Notes under the pieces: generated by a model
Seen by the model: the letters and a program-made list of their open reading frames with translations, nothing else
Told to the model about the DNA's origin: nothing
Databases searched by the model: none
Shown here: positions 12,331 through 24,562 of the stretch, one piece after another
Numbering within the stretch: position 1 is the stretch's first letter
How the letters are laid out: each line of letters opens with the position of its first letter
Assembly (NCBI GenBank): GCA_947095535.1
Contig: OX352773.1
Coordinates: 210,758,093-210,822,092 of the forward strand
DNA length: 64,000 nucleotides
Source: Poecilobothrus nobilitatus
Taxonomy: Eukaryota; Arthropoda; Insecta; Diptera; Dolichopodidae
Direction of reading: 5' to 3'
Program-made: the position numbers and the translations under genes

Positions 12331-13407
12331 ACTGTCTAAAAAGTCGAAAAACACCTCAGTTGCGGCTTATATTTCAAATAAGTCTGATCTGATAGGTTAA
12401 AACTGCTCGTCTTATAATTTTTATCTTATAGGACGAAAGTGAAAATTAATCTTTAAGGTTTGTTCATAAAAAAGTTTCATTAAAAAAATTATAATACTAT
12501 GTTGACAGAATTCTTTACAAAGGTATTATTTTGGAATTTATCTTCTAAAACCATTACTTTTATTAATTTATTTTCTGATTAAATTCTTCTAAGTAATAGA
12601 AATAGTTTGATTTCTTCAAACAATCTCTAAAAACAATCTATTGCAACAAAAGCATTTTTCTCTTCATTTAAATTAATTATAAAAAAAAAATTTGATTTTT
12701 AAGAGAAGATTTTTTAATATATTTTAGTACTCCTAATTAGACAACTAAAACATCTCTAAAAAACCAATAATTAATTTTAAAAAAAACTATATAAATTTTA
12801 TATAGGTTGATAATTTATAGGTAGATATAAAAAAGAAATTCAAATAGTCAAAATATTTTTTTTACTTTTTATAATTCTTTACTTTTGATCCCATAACATA
12901 TTTTTTTTTTATTTTTGGAACATTTCTAAAATTTATTATCAAAAAATAGAACGTCGAAAAAGTTTTAAACTTTCCCAAATTTAATATTTTATTAAAAGTT
13001 TTTTTTTAAATTTATCACAAATTGAAAATAAAAAATAAAAACAAGAAAAAACAAAATATTATTTCTCATATTACAATGCAATGTAGGTTGATATTTACGA
13101 TGCAAAATATTTTCATGAAAATAATATATTAAGAACAAGGTTAAAAGAATAAAAAAGAATTAAAATTTATATAAAATTAAATTGTTCAATTGAAATGACG
13201 TTTAATATTTAATGCGTCCCAGGTCAACTTAGATTTAACTCGCCAAAATGAAAAAGTTTTATATGATGACATTGTCAACTTAAATTGAAAATTTATTATT
13301 TAAATATAATTGTATTGTAGCGTTTTGAATTCCTAATTCTAATGCTCGTCCTCAACTTTGAAATATATAGTTTTAATAAGGTTTAACTAAAACTATTTGA
13401 CTTTATC
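12331..13407. other. A+T-rich non-coding sequence
   Basis: Low-complexity sequence. I see no gene or recognisable repeat. Confidence 0.55.
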
Positions 13408-13640
13408 TTTTTTTTTTCCTAAGTGAGGTGGGAATCTTCAAAAGACATGAAGAATTCGCCCTTGGTAGTGTCAGATTCTTATTGACTAGACGCTCATTCC
13501 ACTTCAGCCAATATAATGGGATGAAACCCCTATTTGAGCAGTATATTGGCTAGGGAATAGCGATAGGAAGAGATAAGACAATATGATACGGCAACATTGA
13601 ATTGGGAGTGGGACTGTAAGAAAACAATAAATCCGCCTAT
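13408..13640 (-). mobile_element. 5'-truncated Jockey-like retrotransposon tail (J2)
   Basis: Poly(T) at 13408-13417 is followed by GTGGGAATCTTCAAAAGACA, CCTTGGTAGTGTCAG and diverged equivalents of the J1 3'-UTR. It has the same minus-strand orientation and is 5'-truncated, more diverged than J1 and J5. Confidence 0.65.
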
Positions 13641-14136
13641 TATTATTACTATTTTGCTATATGTGACAATAGCCGTTACAACAACAGTTTGAAACATGCA
13701 GTAGTATTATAACATCTTCCTGCATAAGGTAATTATTGAAGGCAACCCCCACTGTCACTGTATAGCAGCTTTTATTATTGGTAGTTATATTAGTATTTCT
13801 TTTGCATTAATTTCAATTAGTTCAAGATGTTGAGCTATGACATATTTTCTTAATAATATTCAAAAATTTACAGTTTTGAACAAATATTTCTGTATAGTTT
13901 CACTTTTGGAACTTTACGCGTAATGAAAAATACTTCATCCAAAAATGGTTGATATTGATTTGTAATCGGAATGCTTAGAATTTATAAACACATTCAAAAA
14001 TATTTTTAAAATAACAAAGAGTTTTGATTCGAACTTACAATATTAGTTTTACTATTTATTGTAATTTACATTGCAAATTACATACTTCCAAAGTCAAAAA
14101 TTTAAGAATGACATACTAAAAGATATAGTAAAATGA
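13641..14136. other. A+T-rich non-coding sequence
   Basis: No gene or repeat recognised. Confidence 0.5.
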
Positions 14137-14205
14137 TGCATGGGTGGCTGAATAGTTAAGCGAAAGAGAATGTCGAATCAAAGTAGTACTGGTCGTAAAA
14201 GTTTT
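14137..14205 (+). repeat. tRNA-like head, probable old SINE remnant
   Basis: GGGTGGCTGAATAGTTAAGC resembles the D-arm/A-box of Ser/Leu-type tRNAs. About 40 bp later CTGGTCGTAAAAG could be an eroded B-box. No cloverleaf can be closed, so this is not a functional tRNA. A tRNA-derived SINE remnant or a tRNA pseudogene is more likely. Confidence 0.35.
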
Positions 14206-15330
14206 TTATAAAGAGGAAATATACTCAAATTTCAATAATAAAATCTTCTTGCTATATATTTTCAAATTAATAATTAAGATTATGTACCATATCTTGGCGC
14301 AAAGGGGCTCAAAATCTAAAATAACTAAAGGGAAAACACAAAACAAAACAATAAACTAAAAAGAAAATATTAAAAGAAAAGTTGAAAATCATTGGTATCA
14401 AATGTCATATAATCTAATCTTGTTAACTGTTCCCTCATATTTAATTTAATAACGTTTTAATGATCATTTTTGTAATAACGCGAACATTAAACAATTTAAT
14501 GTTCTTTATTTTATCATAATAAAATTTTAAATAAGATTGTAATATACATATATATTTTTTTTTTTTTCAAAAATAAAACCTGAAAAAAACTAATATTCAT
14601 TTGTAAATGAACGAACAATAACATTTCTTTGTATTTATATTCATATTATATTATATATGATCATTCTTTAAATGATTTGTAAATTAGATAATTCCCACCC
14701 ATTTCACCATAATATGAATGAAATGAAAATTTTCATTATTATATTTTTGTTGTTATTATTATTGTTATGTTTGCTGTTGTTATTATTAGCATCATGTCAC
14801 AGAATATCCCGCATTCATTTCACTTCAATGGTTTGGTATAAGGTTAGTTAGATTTAATGAACTTGTATAAAGCCATTTATTATATAAAATCACATATGAA
14901 TGATATTCTGACAGTGTCAGTCAAACAGAAATGGTAATGTCCATTTTATATAAAACATCATCATTAACAGTAACAATAAGAAGAATAAAAAAAAAAAAAG
15001 TCAAAACTTAAAGTATAATATAAATAAATATAAATAAGATGAACAGTTTTTAGCTTCTTAAATGAAGTACATATAGTAAAAACAATTATATTTATTTAAA
15101 AAAGTTAAGTCAAATTTTGATAATTTGGGTTGGTATGCATGGTTGTTTAAACCGCGTTGTTCGCATGGTTTTGAGCTTTATAATTTGTTTTATTTTTCAA
15201 TATTTAAATGTTTGCAATTAATGATTCGTCAAACAACTTAATAAATTTATAATTGATAATTTCATCTATTTTTCTGTTCCAAATTTTTTTTTTTTTGAAC
15301 AAATAATAAGGAAACTTAAGCCAGAAAGTG
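14206..15330. other. A+T-rich non-coding sequence
   Basis: Contains ATT/TTG trinucleotide-rich stretches (14745-14790) and poly(A) runs. No gene is seen. Confidence 0.5.
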
Positions 15331-15334
15331 TGTA

Positions 15335-15995
15335 GTGTACATTAGGTAGTCTATATCTTGCAAACTTTTACCAACTCCGTTATACTTTAGATGTGCTATC
15401 AATGCTATTTAAATTTTTCATGTTCAAATTAAAAATCTGTATGACCCAAGTTCTACTTAACATTTTTTAAATCTTAAAAGGCCAAATGACAGGAGTTTTT
15501 TTTATTTTTATAAATCAATCAGTATATAAATTTACTGTTATATAAAAGTAACATTTTTTAAAATTTTTGTTTCCTTTATAACTGTAGTATACTGTTATTT
15601 AGAACCTTGAAATTTTTAGAGAGGAAAGATCTTCCAGAATTAGCATAAGTTACCTCAGAAATTTTTTTTTGTACCCTCGTCTGTTTATGAGTATTAGAAG
15701 AAAAATATAAATTTTGCTATTTTTAGGCATCTTTGTGTATAGATGCCTAAAAATAGCAACCTATAATAAACCTATAATCAAAGCAAAATCCGAAAGCTAA
15801 AGCTTCAATTTTGTAATTTTATGTGTTAATGGTTATGTTAATGAAGTAAGTATACATATATATCTTTATTTTTCACATTCTTTCCTCTATATAAACTTAT
15901 AAATTTTGATACAAGTCACAATATTCTAAACTGTTTGTATTGCCTTTTGGAGAAAATGTACGACTTTAAAAACCGTTAGTTCTGGCTTGTTAATA
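15335..15995 (+). repeat. Dispersed repeat family A, copy 4, with a perfect hairpin
   Basis: Shares with copies 1 and 5 GAGAGGAAAGATCTTCCAGA-like sequence (15617), AGCATAAGTTACCTCAGAA (15643), ACAAGTCACAATATTCTAAA (15912) and the 3' marker around 15950-15976. Unlike the other copies it holds a perfect 19-bp hairpin at 15714-15759. Confidence 0.65.
15714..15759. repeat. Perfect 19-bp inverted repeat (hairpin)
   Basis: TTGCTATTTTTAGGCATCT (15714-15732), loop 15733-15740, then its exact reverse complement (15741-15759). The left arm is ordinary family A sequence. The right arm is absent from the other copies, so the palindrome looks newly made, for example by template switching during replication. 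Confidence 0.85.
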
Positions 15996-17039
15996 ATTTC
16001 TTTAATAATTCCTAATACAATTGTTAATAATTCCTAATATAACTTCTATATATTATGTATGTATGTATATTAATTGTTATTATTATTATTTCATTACTTT
16101 TTTATTGTTAGATAATTAGATATAAAAAAAATTCCCTAAAAAAAAGATAACAATATAGCTTCAAAAACTGATACTTGATTCTATAAATTTTACAATAATT
16201 ATTAGCGAAACTGTTATTGTTAATTTAAATTAAACAAATCAATCGGTATCGTAAAACAATCTTTAAAATCTTGTATATATGGTCACCTTAAATATATTGT
16301 AATCATAAAAACTGAATTTGAATATGAAAATTCTGTCTCATTTCATTCATTTATTTTTTAATATCTTTAATTTTTGTTATGTGTCAGTTAGATTTTTTTT
16401 TTTTATATAAGGGTTGAATTATGTCAGTTATATAAAATTATTCTTGTTATTTTTTATGTTTATTATTATTATTATTATATTTTAGATTTTGTTTGATTCA
16501 TAAAATTCTGGCTGTGTCATTCAATATGCAACTGAAATTTACAAAGAGAAACAAAAAAAAAAAAAAAAAATATAAACAAGAGTCATTTATAATTTAATGA
16601 TTATTATTTGTGTGTGGTGTGTGTGGTATGGCGTTGGCGGCATCATACTGTGTTATTATAACAACACAAAGTGTGTTATTAAAAAAATGACACCTCTATA
16701 AAGTTATTTCGTTACTCTCTAGATTGGATAATGGTTTTTATATATTTAATTTTGTTTATTTTTATTTTTGATTGGATATAAACTGAAAATTTGTATTTTA
16801 GTTTTTATTCTTAATGGTATTTTTCCATATTTTTTTTTTTTGTTTTTTGTTTTATTAGGATTTGATGACATTTAATTTTTAAAATTACAAATTTTTAATT
16901 GTAAAAATTTTTCATATGAAAATTTTTTTAAATTAACTTTTATTAGAGTTACCTACTAAATATTTTTCAACATTAAAATTCAATGCATGTGAAACCAATA
17001 TTTAAGGATTAGTTTAAAATCATGTCGTTTTATTTATAA
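15996..17039. other. A+T-rich non-coding sequence
   Basis: Has TATG repeats near 16050, ATT repeats near 16460 and a small GTGTG-rich patch at 16610-16640. No gene is seen. Confidence 0.5.
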
Positions 17040-17205
17040 AAATTATTTTCACTTTTTTATTATAAAGTAATAATATTTGAATATGACAATAAAGAAACTA
17101 TACTATGGTATGTATAGTATGTATAGTATGTATGTATGTATAGAATAGTATATAGTTTCTTTATAATTTGACATAGTAAAAAATGTGATAATGAACCATA
17201 GATAT
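17040..17205. mobile_element. Fold-back element around a GTAT microsatellite
   Basis: Imperfect arms of about 60 bp face each other: AATAAAGAAACTATACTAT at 17089-17107 opposes ATAGTATATAGTTTCTTTAT at 17146-17165. Outward, ATATGACA (17080s) and CACTTTTTTATTAT (17050s) have inverted counterparts at 17166-17200. The centre is a GTATGTATA microsatellite. This looks like a short palindromic MITE with an expanded loop. Confidence 0.5.
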
Positions 17206-17954
17206 TTTAAATTAAAAGACATAAAATTTGATATTAAAGGAATTTAGAAAATATATTTTTTATGACACTCTTTTTTTAATATAGGTAAATATGATTGTAA
17301 ATTCTGTTAGTAAATTTAAAATTTTCTCAGATTATTAAATAATTTTTTATTATCTTTTAATAATTTTATAAAAATTATACTCGTACTGTATATTTTTTAA
17401 ACAGAATAAAATTATTCAGTCAGTATGTATTGGTATATGATTTTTAATAGACCCATAACAATAAAATTTCAACCTACAGGTTTTATCTTTTAATTCTTTA
17501 ATCGTTAAAATAAAAAAAATAATTCGGATAACATACTAAAATGCTCAAAAAGTCAGGTAAAAGAAAAATGTGCAATTTTAGATGTGCAAATAAATGTGCA
17601 CTCGTATATAACATGAATCAATAATAATACAAAATCTTCTCATATAAGATAAATTAGCGCACTATTAACATATATATAAAAAATATTAAAAATTGTTAAA
17701 GATAAAGACATCGTATGAACACAAATTTACAATGTAATAATATAGTTTCCAAACATTTTCGACCATTTTAAATTTAAATAAAAATTGAAATGTCGTTACA
17801 AATTTTTTGATCAAATTCAGTAATCCACAGATTAATCCTATGAATAGTCCACAAATAAGCACTGATATCGTTTTAGTTTCAATTATATTTTGTAACTATA
17901 ATGGATGGGATATGGGATGTAAGTAATGACAACTTAAATCAAATTATAATTTTT
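17206..17954. other. A+T-rich non-coding sequence
   Basis: No gene or repeat recognised. Confidence 0.5.
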
Positions 17955-18600
17955 TATACCCTACAACTAAAATAGGGAAACGCACGATAACTCAAAAAAT
18001 AATGCTGCTATTTTGATGAAATTTATACTGTAGGTTGACAATGACTAAAGTAAGGCGTGGATTACAAATGGGCGAAATCGGACAATGGGTTCGGATACCT
18101 CCCATACAACTCCCAAAACCGAATACGCATATCTTTGAAATTAACAAAGATAGAAATTTAAAATTTTGTACGAGGGTGTGTTTTCTTGAATTCCTGATAT
18201 CCCTAAAATTTGAGATGAATTGGAGTGGTTCTTCGGGTACTTCCCATACAACTCCCAAGACCGAACAAGCATATCTTCGAAATTAATAAAGATAGAAACT
18301 GCAAATTTGATATAAGAGTGTTCCACCCTGTTCTGATGATGTCTCTAAAATTTGATATAAATTGGGGTGGTGGTCCGGGTGCCTTCACACACTTCTCCAA
18401 GACCAAACAAGCATATCTTCAAATTTAATAAAAATTGAAACCTGAAATTTTGTACAAAGGTTGTAAAAGCATTTATTTTTTTAGCTTATATTAAATACCT
18501 AACTAAAATAACTTATGGATTTTTAATTTAATTTGAATTTTTTAGGTGTAGGGTATAATAAGTCGGTTGCATCGACTTACCATTACATATACTTGTTTTT
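17955..18600 (+). mobile_element. Helitron/DINE-like repeat with internal tandem array
   Basis: Subterminal inverted repeats are perfect over 11 bp: TATACCCTACA at 17955-17965 and TGTAGGGTATA at 18547-18557. Directly after the second comes a perfect 7-bp hairpin, TAAGTCG (18559-18565) / CGACTTA (18573-18579), then CCATTACATATACTTG and poly(T). Subterminal repeats plus a hairpin near the 3' end, with internal tandem repeats, is the architecture described for DINE-1/Helitron non-autonomous elements of flies. The interior holds three degenerate tandem units of about 142 bp. The short frames in all phases across this block are by-products of that repeat, not genes. Confidence 0.65.
18060..18440 (+). 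repeat. Three-unit tandem repeat, period about 142 bp
   Basis: CCCATACAACTCCCAAAACC (18101), TCCCATACAACTCCCAAGAC (18242) and TCACACACTTCTCCAAGACC (18384) are equivalent positions in successive units. Each is followed by GCATATCTT and a GATAGAAA-like segment. The units have diverged from one another, so the array is old. Confidence 0.75.
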
Positions 18601-18689
18601 GTGTTAAAATTACAAGGTTTTAAAAAATATTGCGTAAAGAGTATTTTTAACACATTTTTAACAAAATTTTTCAAAAGTTTTCTTATTAT

Positions 18690-19460
18690 TTTGACTCTTT
18701 CCGTTCGTCTGTTTATAAAACTTCTATACGTTTAAGATAAAATAATGAAATTTTTAATCATGGATAGGTTTAATTAAAATATTAATTAAATAAATATTTA
18801 TTTTATTTTAATTAATAATTAAATTAATTTAAATAAATTAAATATTAATTAATTAAATAAAATTTAAATAAATAATAATTAAGTTAATGTTATACAATTT
18901 TTTTTTTTTTATGTAGCCCCACCAATTACAAAGCTACAGTCTTTGAAAGTTTGAAAAAGCGTTTGTTTTTTCAGAACTGTATATATCTTAAGTTCTGCTT
19001 AAAATTTTTTCAATCTAAAAATGCCAAAGGACAGTAAAGGACATATATATTATAACAGGGGTATACTTTTAGTTAGAATCTTGAAATTTTAAAAGAAAGA
19101 TCTTTCAAAACAAACATTAAGTTACCTCAGAAAATTTTTTTGTACCGCCTCAGACAGGTTTTAAGATCTATTAGGACTCAAAAATTGAAAATTTGCTATG
19201 TTTAGAGACCATTCTACATTTTTTCAAAGTAAAACTCAAAAATTAAAGCTCCAACATTATAATTTTACATGTATTAACAGCTTTTCTTAATTATATAGAG
19301 TTTACAATTGAAGAAAGTATCTCTTGATTTTTCATAATTTTTTCTTATATATAAAATTCTAAGAAAAAATACTTATTTTGGTGCAAGTCACAATTCTAAA
19401 CTGTTTGTATTGTTATTCTTTTGAAAAATGTGCGCGTTTAAAAACTTTTTATTGTAAATT
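18690..19460 (+). repeat. Dispersed repeat family A, copy 5 (longest)
   Basis: Carries the markers of the family: TTCGTCTGTTTATAAAAC (18704), TTTAATCATGGATAGG (18753), GCCAAAGGACAGTAAAGG (19023), AAGTTACCTCAGAAA (19116), CAAGTCACAATTCTAAACTG (19384) and TTGAAAAATGTGCGCG (19424). It contains an expanded block of pure A/T at 18769-18882. No reading frame of note. Confidence 0.7.
18769..18882. repeat. 114-bp block with no G or C
   Basis: Contains only A and T in ATTAATTAAATAA-type self-complementary repeats, inside family A copy 5. It lies between segments that are much closer together in copy 1, so it is probably an expanded simple repeat. Confidence 0.8.
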
Positions 19461-20725
19461 CTCTCTTCTCTAAATTACAATTTTAACATTTTTAATGAAA
19501 ATTTGAAATTTGAATTTTTTGAAGTTTGTTGAACATTTCTGGAGTCTGATATTATGGATATTATCTTATTATGAATCACTAGTATTCGTATACTTTTAAA
19601 TATCTATGAATGTTACAACATGTACGTTAAGGTATTGTATAACAGGTTGAAAAAATTTTAATAGTAAAAAATTATGCACTTAATAAAATAACTGCCGAGA
19701 TAAAAATATATTGAATAAAAACAAAACAAAAATATTTTTGAAAAATAAAAAAAATTGAATTTTTATTGCTGAAGAATTTTTTTAATAATAGCGAATGAGT
19801 ATTTTCTCAACTTTTTTTATAAAATTTCTGCAAATATTTTTCTCAAAAAGAAAAAAATTTTCTTTTCAAATTTCCTTACATAGAAAAAAATTTTATTTAA
19901 AAATTTTCTTTAAATTTTATTCTGAACTGTTCGTTTTTTACATTGGACGTTTTTTTTTTCTTTTTTTTATATATAACACAGTTGTCTTCACATTTATTAT
20001 TTTGTGTTTTTTATTTTTAAAATGTGTTTTACATTCCCGTGGGTTCATACGCCATTCACATAAATTTTCTTTTTTTTTTTTGTTTAATACCATTTCTCAT
20101 GAGTACAAAAAAAAAAAGAAAATATAGAATAAAATATTTTATTAGAATTTTTTTTTTTTGGAATTAAAAGTAAAAAAGTAATAAAAAAATGGAAGTAAAA
20201 CGACTGTCTTAACATTTTTGTTTTATTTTTTACTTTAAAAAAAAAAAAAAAAAATTTCAGATGACTGTTTGACAGAACCAAATTATGCACTTATGAAAAA
20301 GTTATAAAACGTTCTGTCTACAAAACATTTTATTATGCAAATGAATTTTTTATGTCCTTGTGAATTTAATGTGCTTTTTCTTTTCTTTTTTTTTTTTTTT
20401 GGTGTTACACATATGAAATTGCAAACTTAAAATTTTGTTAATTGATCACATTAGTATATAATATTTTAGTCTAAATCTGGGTACAAAGTGGAATTTTGGA
20501 ATATTGCTATTGGAATTCACATTTTAATTTTAGTACACTGTTTGTTCTATAAACTTCTAAATATTGTAGTTTATTTAATATTTCATTATGTTAAACAATA
20601 GTACAAAAATTACTAATTTTTTTTTTAATTTTGTTTCTTTACAGGTAAGGATTAACACAAAAAGGTTTTGAATTTCATTTTGATCAAATCTGTATACTGA
20701 TTCATACATTTTTTGCAAGTATAAA
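19461..20725. other. A+T-rich non-coding sequence
   Basis: The frame at 19795-20127 (+) translates to a Phe/Lys-rich low-complexity chain caused by T- and A-runs. No gene is supported. Confidence 0.55.
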
Positions 20726-20917
20726 TTTTTTTTTTTTTTTTTTGATGCATTTTTCTGCCACATAAATGCCATGTGGACAGGTAATTACACAGCCTTTCCA
20801 GTTCAGGCGTGGCTGTAAATGTTGTAAGGGGAAATTACTCTTACGACGTGTGTGTCATTCGAATTCACACTGCCTCGGTGTTTACAGCGTATTTTATACT
20901 AGGCCACCGAGGCCCCA
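20726..20917 (-). mobile_element. tRNA-derived SINE, copy 1
   Basis: Read on the minus strand it starts GGGGCCTCGGTGGCCTAGT, with a pol III A-box core TGGCCTAGT (20898-20906). A B-box-like GATTCGAATGAC-type segment follows (20854-20866, one base short of canonical), then a unique body with CGTCGTAAGAGTAATTTCCC and TTTACAGCCACGCCTGAA. It ends in an 18-base poly(A), seen as poly(T) at 20726-20743. Compared with copy 2 it has lost the few bases after the A-box (GGGTAGGAGCG) but keeps the B-box. It is oriented antisense to the FARP gene. Confidence 0.85.
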
Positions 20918-23900
20918 TAACTTTTTATAAGGCTTATTAATTTGGTATAACATAAAAAAAGGTATTTTAAATATTTAAAAAAAAAATTAGAAATAAATCC
21001 TAATTAAAGCCCTAATTGATGAATTCTACAAAAGAAAAAGTGATATTCTGTGTATTAAGTATATTCAATGCAATAATCTTCATATACATAATGTCACGAA
21101 CTTAAGCTAAGTCTTCCACGAACTTTCTCAGATTCTATGAAATTAGTCTTCAAGAAATTACTCTCCAAAATGCAAACAAAAATATAATCAAAAATATTTG
21201 AAGACAATTTCCTTTACGAAAGAAAACCTGAAATTTAATTTTTACAAAATTCTGCAAAATAGACGAAAGACTTCTTAAAATCAAAATGAAAATAGTCTTA
21301 AGAAATTACATACTCTAGCACAAATTTTGTGTTTGAAATTAGCATTACATGAATCATTTTTTGCATTATATTAAATATAAAATTTTACATTAAAAGCGTG
21401 GAGACTGCTGTCCTTAAAATCTCACTAAACAATTTATTTTTCATCATTGAAGCCCTGATTTAATAATAAACTCTGTATATACGTATATATTATTTTGTAT
21501 TATTGTATTTTTTTTTAGCAGAAACTTCTTGCAGTGATTTTAAAAATTTATTATACTCGTATTAATAAATACTATGATATAAAAATTTTGATTTTAACAC
21601 ACTTGCAAGAGATTTCTGCAACACACAATTCCAGAAAGTTTTATCAAGAATAATGCTAACTATAGCTTTGATAATCATAGTTTTCTTTGTCCCTATATTA
21701 TATCTTTAAAAATATAATATTCTAGATCTTATATTTTTAGATAAAAGCAATATTACCGGGTCATATTCCATGGTTCAATTGTATGGTCTTATGACCTATT
21801 TGGGTGGATCGAAATGTTATAATACAATATTATAATTACAACAATGCAATGCAATTATAATTGCAATTAACAATGCAATGCAGGGTTTCAATAATTTGTT
21901 TAGACACTGCTAGCCATTATTTATTACGCTTACGATTTTATAATTACAAATTTTGTTATTGCAAGATATTGTACCGAATATATGTTTTTATAATGCAGTT
22001 TTCACGATTAATCCTACGAAATACATATAACATTAGTACAAAAAAAAAAAAATTATTTTATTTTTTAATTCATTGAATCTTTTAATATGTTGGTTTTTCA
22101 TACAAATTTTGAAGATTTGTGTTATAATTTCCTAGAGATTAAATTCTTAGAGCCCTACTATTTACCCGATAAAAAAATTATTTGCAGTGTTTAAATTAAT
22201 TTAATAACTAACTTTTTCAAAAAAAAACTGGTTCATATATATATCTATTATTATAATTTAGTAGTTTTCAGCCACACACTATGTATTATGACATTCCGCT
22301 AAGTTTTGAATACAAATATATATTTGAATACGATTTTCTATTACAAAATCTACATGACATACATATGTACGTTTAGAATCATGATTTTTTTTGTTTGAAA
22401 TCGAGAAATTTTGTAAGCCATACAAATTTTTTGTAACTTTTAGATGTCATTGTAAAATATACTTACACACTAGCTATAGGGCCCCTAGTAAATATATATT
22501 CTTATAAATTAATAAAAACGATATATATTATGTTTTTTATATATGTGTATATATATATAGAAGACAAATAATTATATTAAAAACTTTCTTATGTTAATTT
22601 GCACTGAAAGATTCAATTCAAAAAAAGGATTGTTATAATTTTTGATTTATGGCAATATATGAAAACTTTCAAATGTATTCAATTCTAAATTAATTTAATT
22701 ATTCATATATGTACATACATAATATTTATACCCCTATACACACCATCATTTAATATTGTAATACATACATATATATAATTTAACTTATAGACATGTGTAC
22801 ATAAATATCGTTATTCGTTACGCAAGTGACCTAAATATTTTTATTACTATTATGTTGTTACGATTTCTATCCTTTTCTTATTTTATCGCTCATACAATTT
22901 CTTCTCTTCCTCTATCTTTATTTCTAGTTCAAAAAAGTATTTTTTGTTTACTAAACTTTTACAGTGTAGTGTAAGGTTTCTTATAGTACTTTTTTTTTAC
23001 CCCTTCCCTTCTCTGCTTAATTTTTAGGGCTTTTGAACTTATCAACTTTTTTACATCAAGGATATGTCCTTTTTTTCTTTTTCTTTTCATTTTTATTTTT
23101 TTTTGGTTTATACTTGTGTTGTTATCTCTTTCACACTTTTATATTAACATTTTTTTCTTTATGATAGTTTTTTTTTTTTTTTTTTTCCTTTCATTCGTAT
23201 TAAACTGGAGCAGTAAAAAAAATAAAAGAAATGCAAAAAAAAAAAGAAATGTTCAGCATCAGCACTAGCAGATTTTATTAAACAAAATATTTACTTGAAG
23301 GAATGAGATAATAAGTGATGGGTATCGGTTAATGATAGAAATAAAGAAGTGATAGGAAGTGGTAACAAACCGCAAACATAAATACCATTATGGTATGATT
23401 TTGTATTTGTATGTGTTGTGTTATGGGAATTCTGAAGTAGTATTATATATATTTATATATATATATATATATATATATCCATATATGTAATATGTAAACG
23501 TATATGATATGTTTTTATTTTTTTTGCAATTTTTATAGTGTATTTTTAGAGATTCTATCGTTATTTGGTGGTTTATGGAAAATAGTAGCAAATATAAGAA
23601 AGCTATTATACTTAAATTTATGTTCTATTTTATTAAATTTTATTGAATTTATTTAGTACATATAGAAATATTTAAATAGTATTAATAGTGTATAGTAAAT
23701 ACATTAATATGTATTTAGATTATTTTAATATTAAGGTTATAACAACAAGAAGGATGTTCCCAATAGAGTAAAAATAGGTGACTTTATTGTTGTTGTTCTA
23801 TAATTTCTTGTTTTATTATATATTTTTCAAGGTAAATATTAATAAAAGTTAATAAAATATTTAATAAAAAAGAACATAAGAGAAAATAGAAACTACTAAA

Positions 23901-24562
23901 AATAAATTAAAAAAAAAAAAATGTGGAGAATATACCTGATGAAATTACACAGTCACCTGGAATTAATAATCACTTTTATTGGATAATTTTTTTTTTTTAT
24001 ATCATTTATCCCTATATTCATATAAGGAAAATGTTTATTTTATTTATGTTTTGAACTTTTTTTTTCTCATACAAAACATTTTTAAGGTAAATTTATGTCA
24101 AAAGTTAAATAAAAGAATCATTTATTTTTTATTATTATTTTATATTAGTTCTTATAGTTTTTGTTTAGAATAAAATATAAGAAAGAATTTAAAATTTTTC
24201 TACTAATAGTTTTTCCATAAATTTTAATTAAAAAAAAAAAACTGTTCAGTACATATATTGATTATAAAATCATTTAATAAAATATTTAATGAAATAATAT
24301 TTTTATTAGTTTTCAATAACTTGTTCTTATTTTGATTCTGTAAGTTAATAATTAAGTAGTTAAAATTAAAATTCCAAAAGTTAAATAAGCTTTTTTGTGG
24401 GTTCATAAATGTTATTTTATGTGCCTTGTAAAGCAATTCTTTTTAAAATTGCTTCTTGGACAATAGCTTCTTTTTTTTTCTTGTTCCATTTCACAGCATA
24501 AGGCACTTTCCATTTTTAAAAGGAAACGAAATGACATATTGACACCTTCATCTCACGTAGTT
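20918..24562. other. About 3.6 kb of A+T-rich non-coding sequence
   Basis: Holds poly(T) runs (22988, 23168-23186), a long TA microsatellite at about 23446-23478 and GCAATGCAATT palindromic sequence near 21850-21880. GTTTCAATAATTTGTTTA at 21885 recurs in the FARP intron at 52.9 and 53.0 kb. No gene is seen. Confidence 0.5.

Noticed and set aside
17992..18428. Cluster of open frames on both strands, 61-88 codons
   Set aside because: They arise from the 142-bp tandem repeat inside the Helitron-like element; the open frames are on both strands and in several phases.
19795..20127. 110-codon plus-strand frame
   Set aside because: Low-complexity Phe/Lys-rich translation from homopolymer runs.
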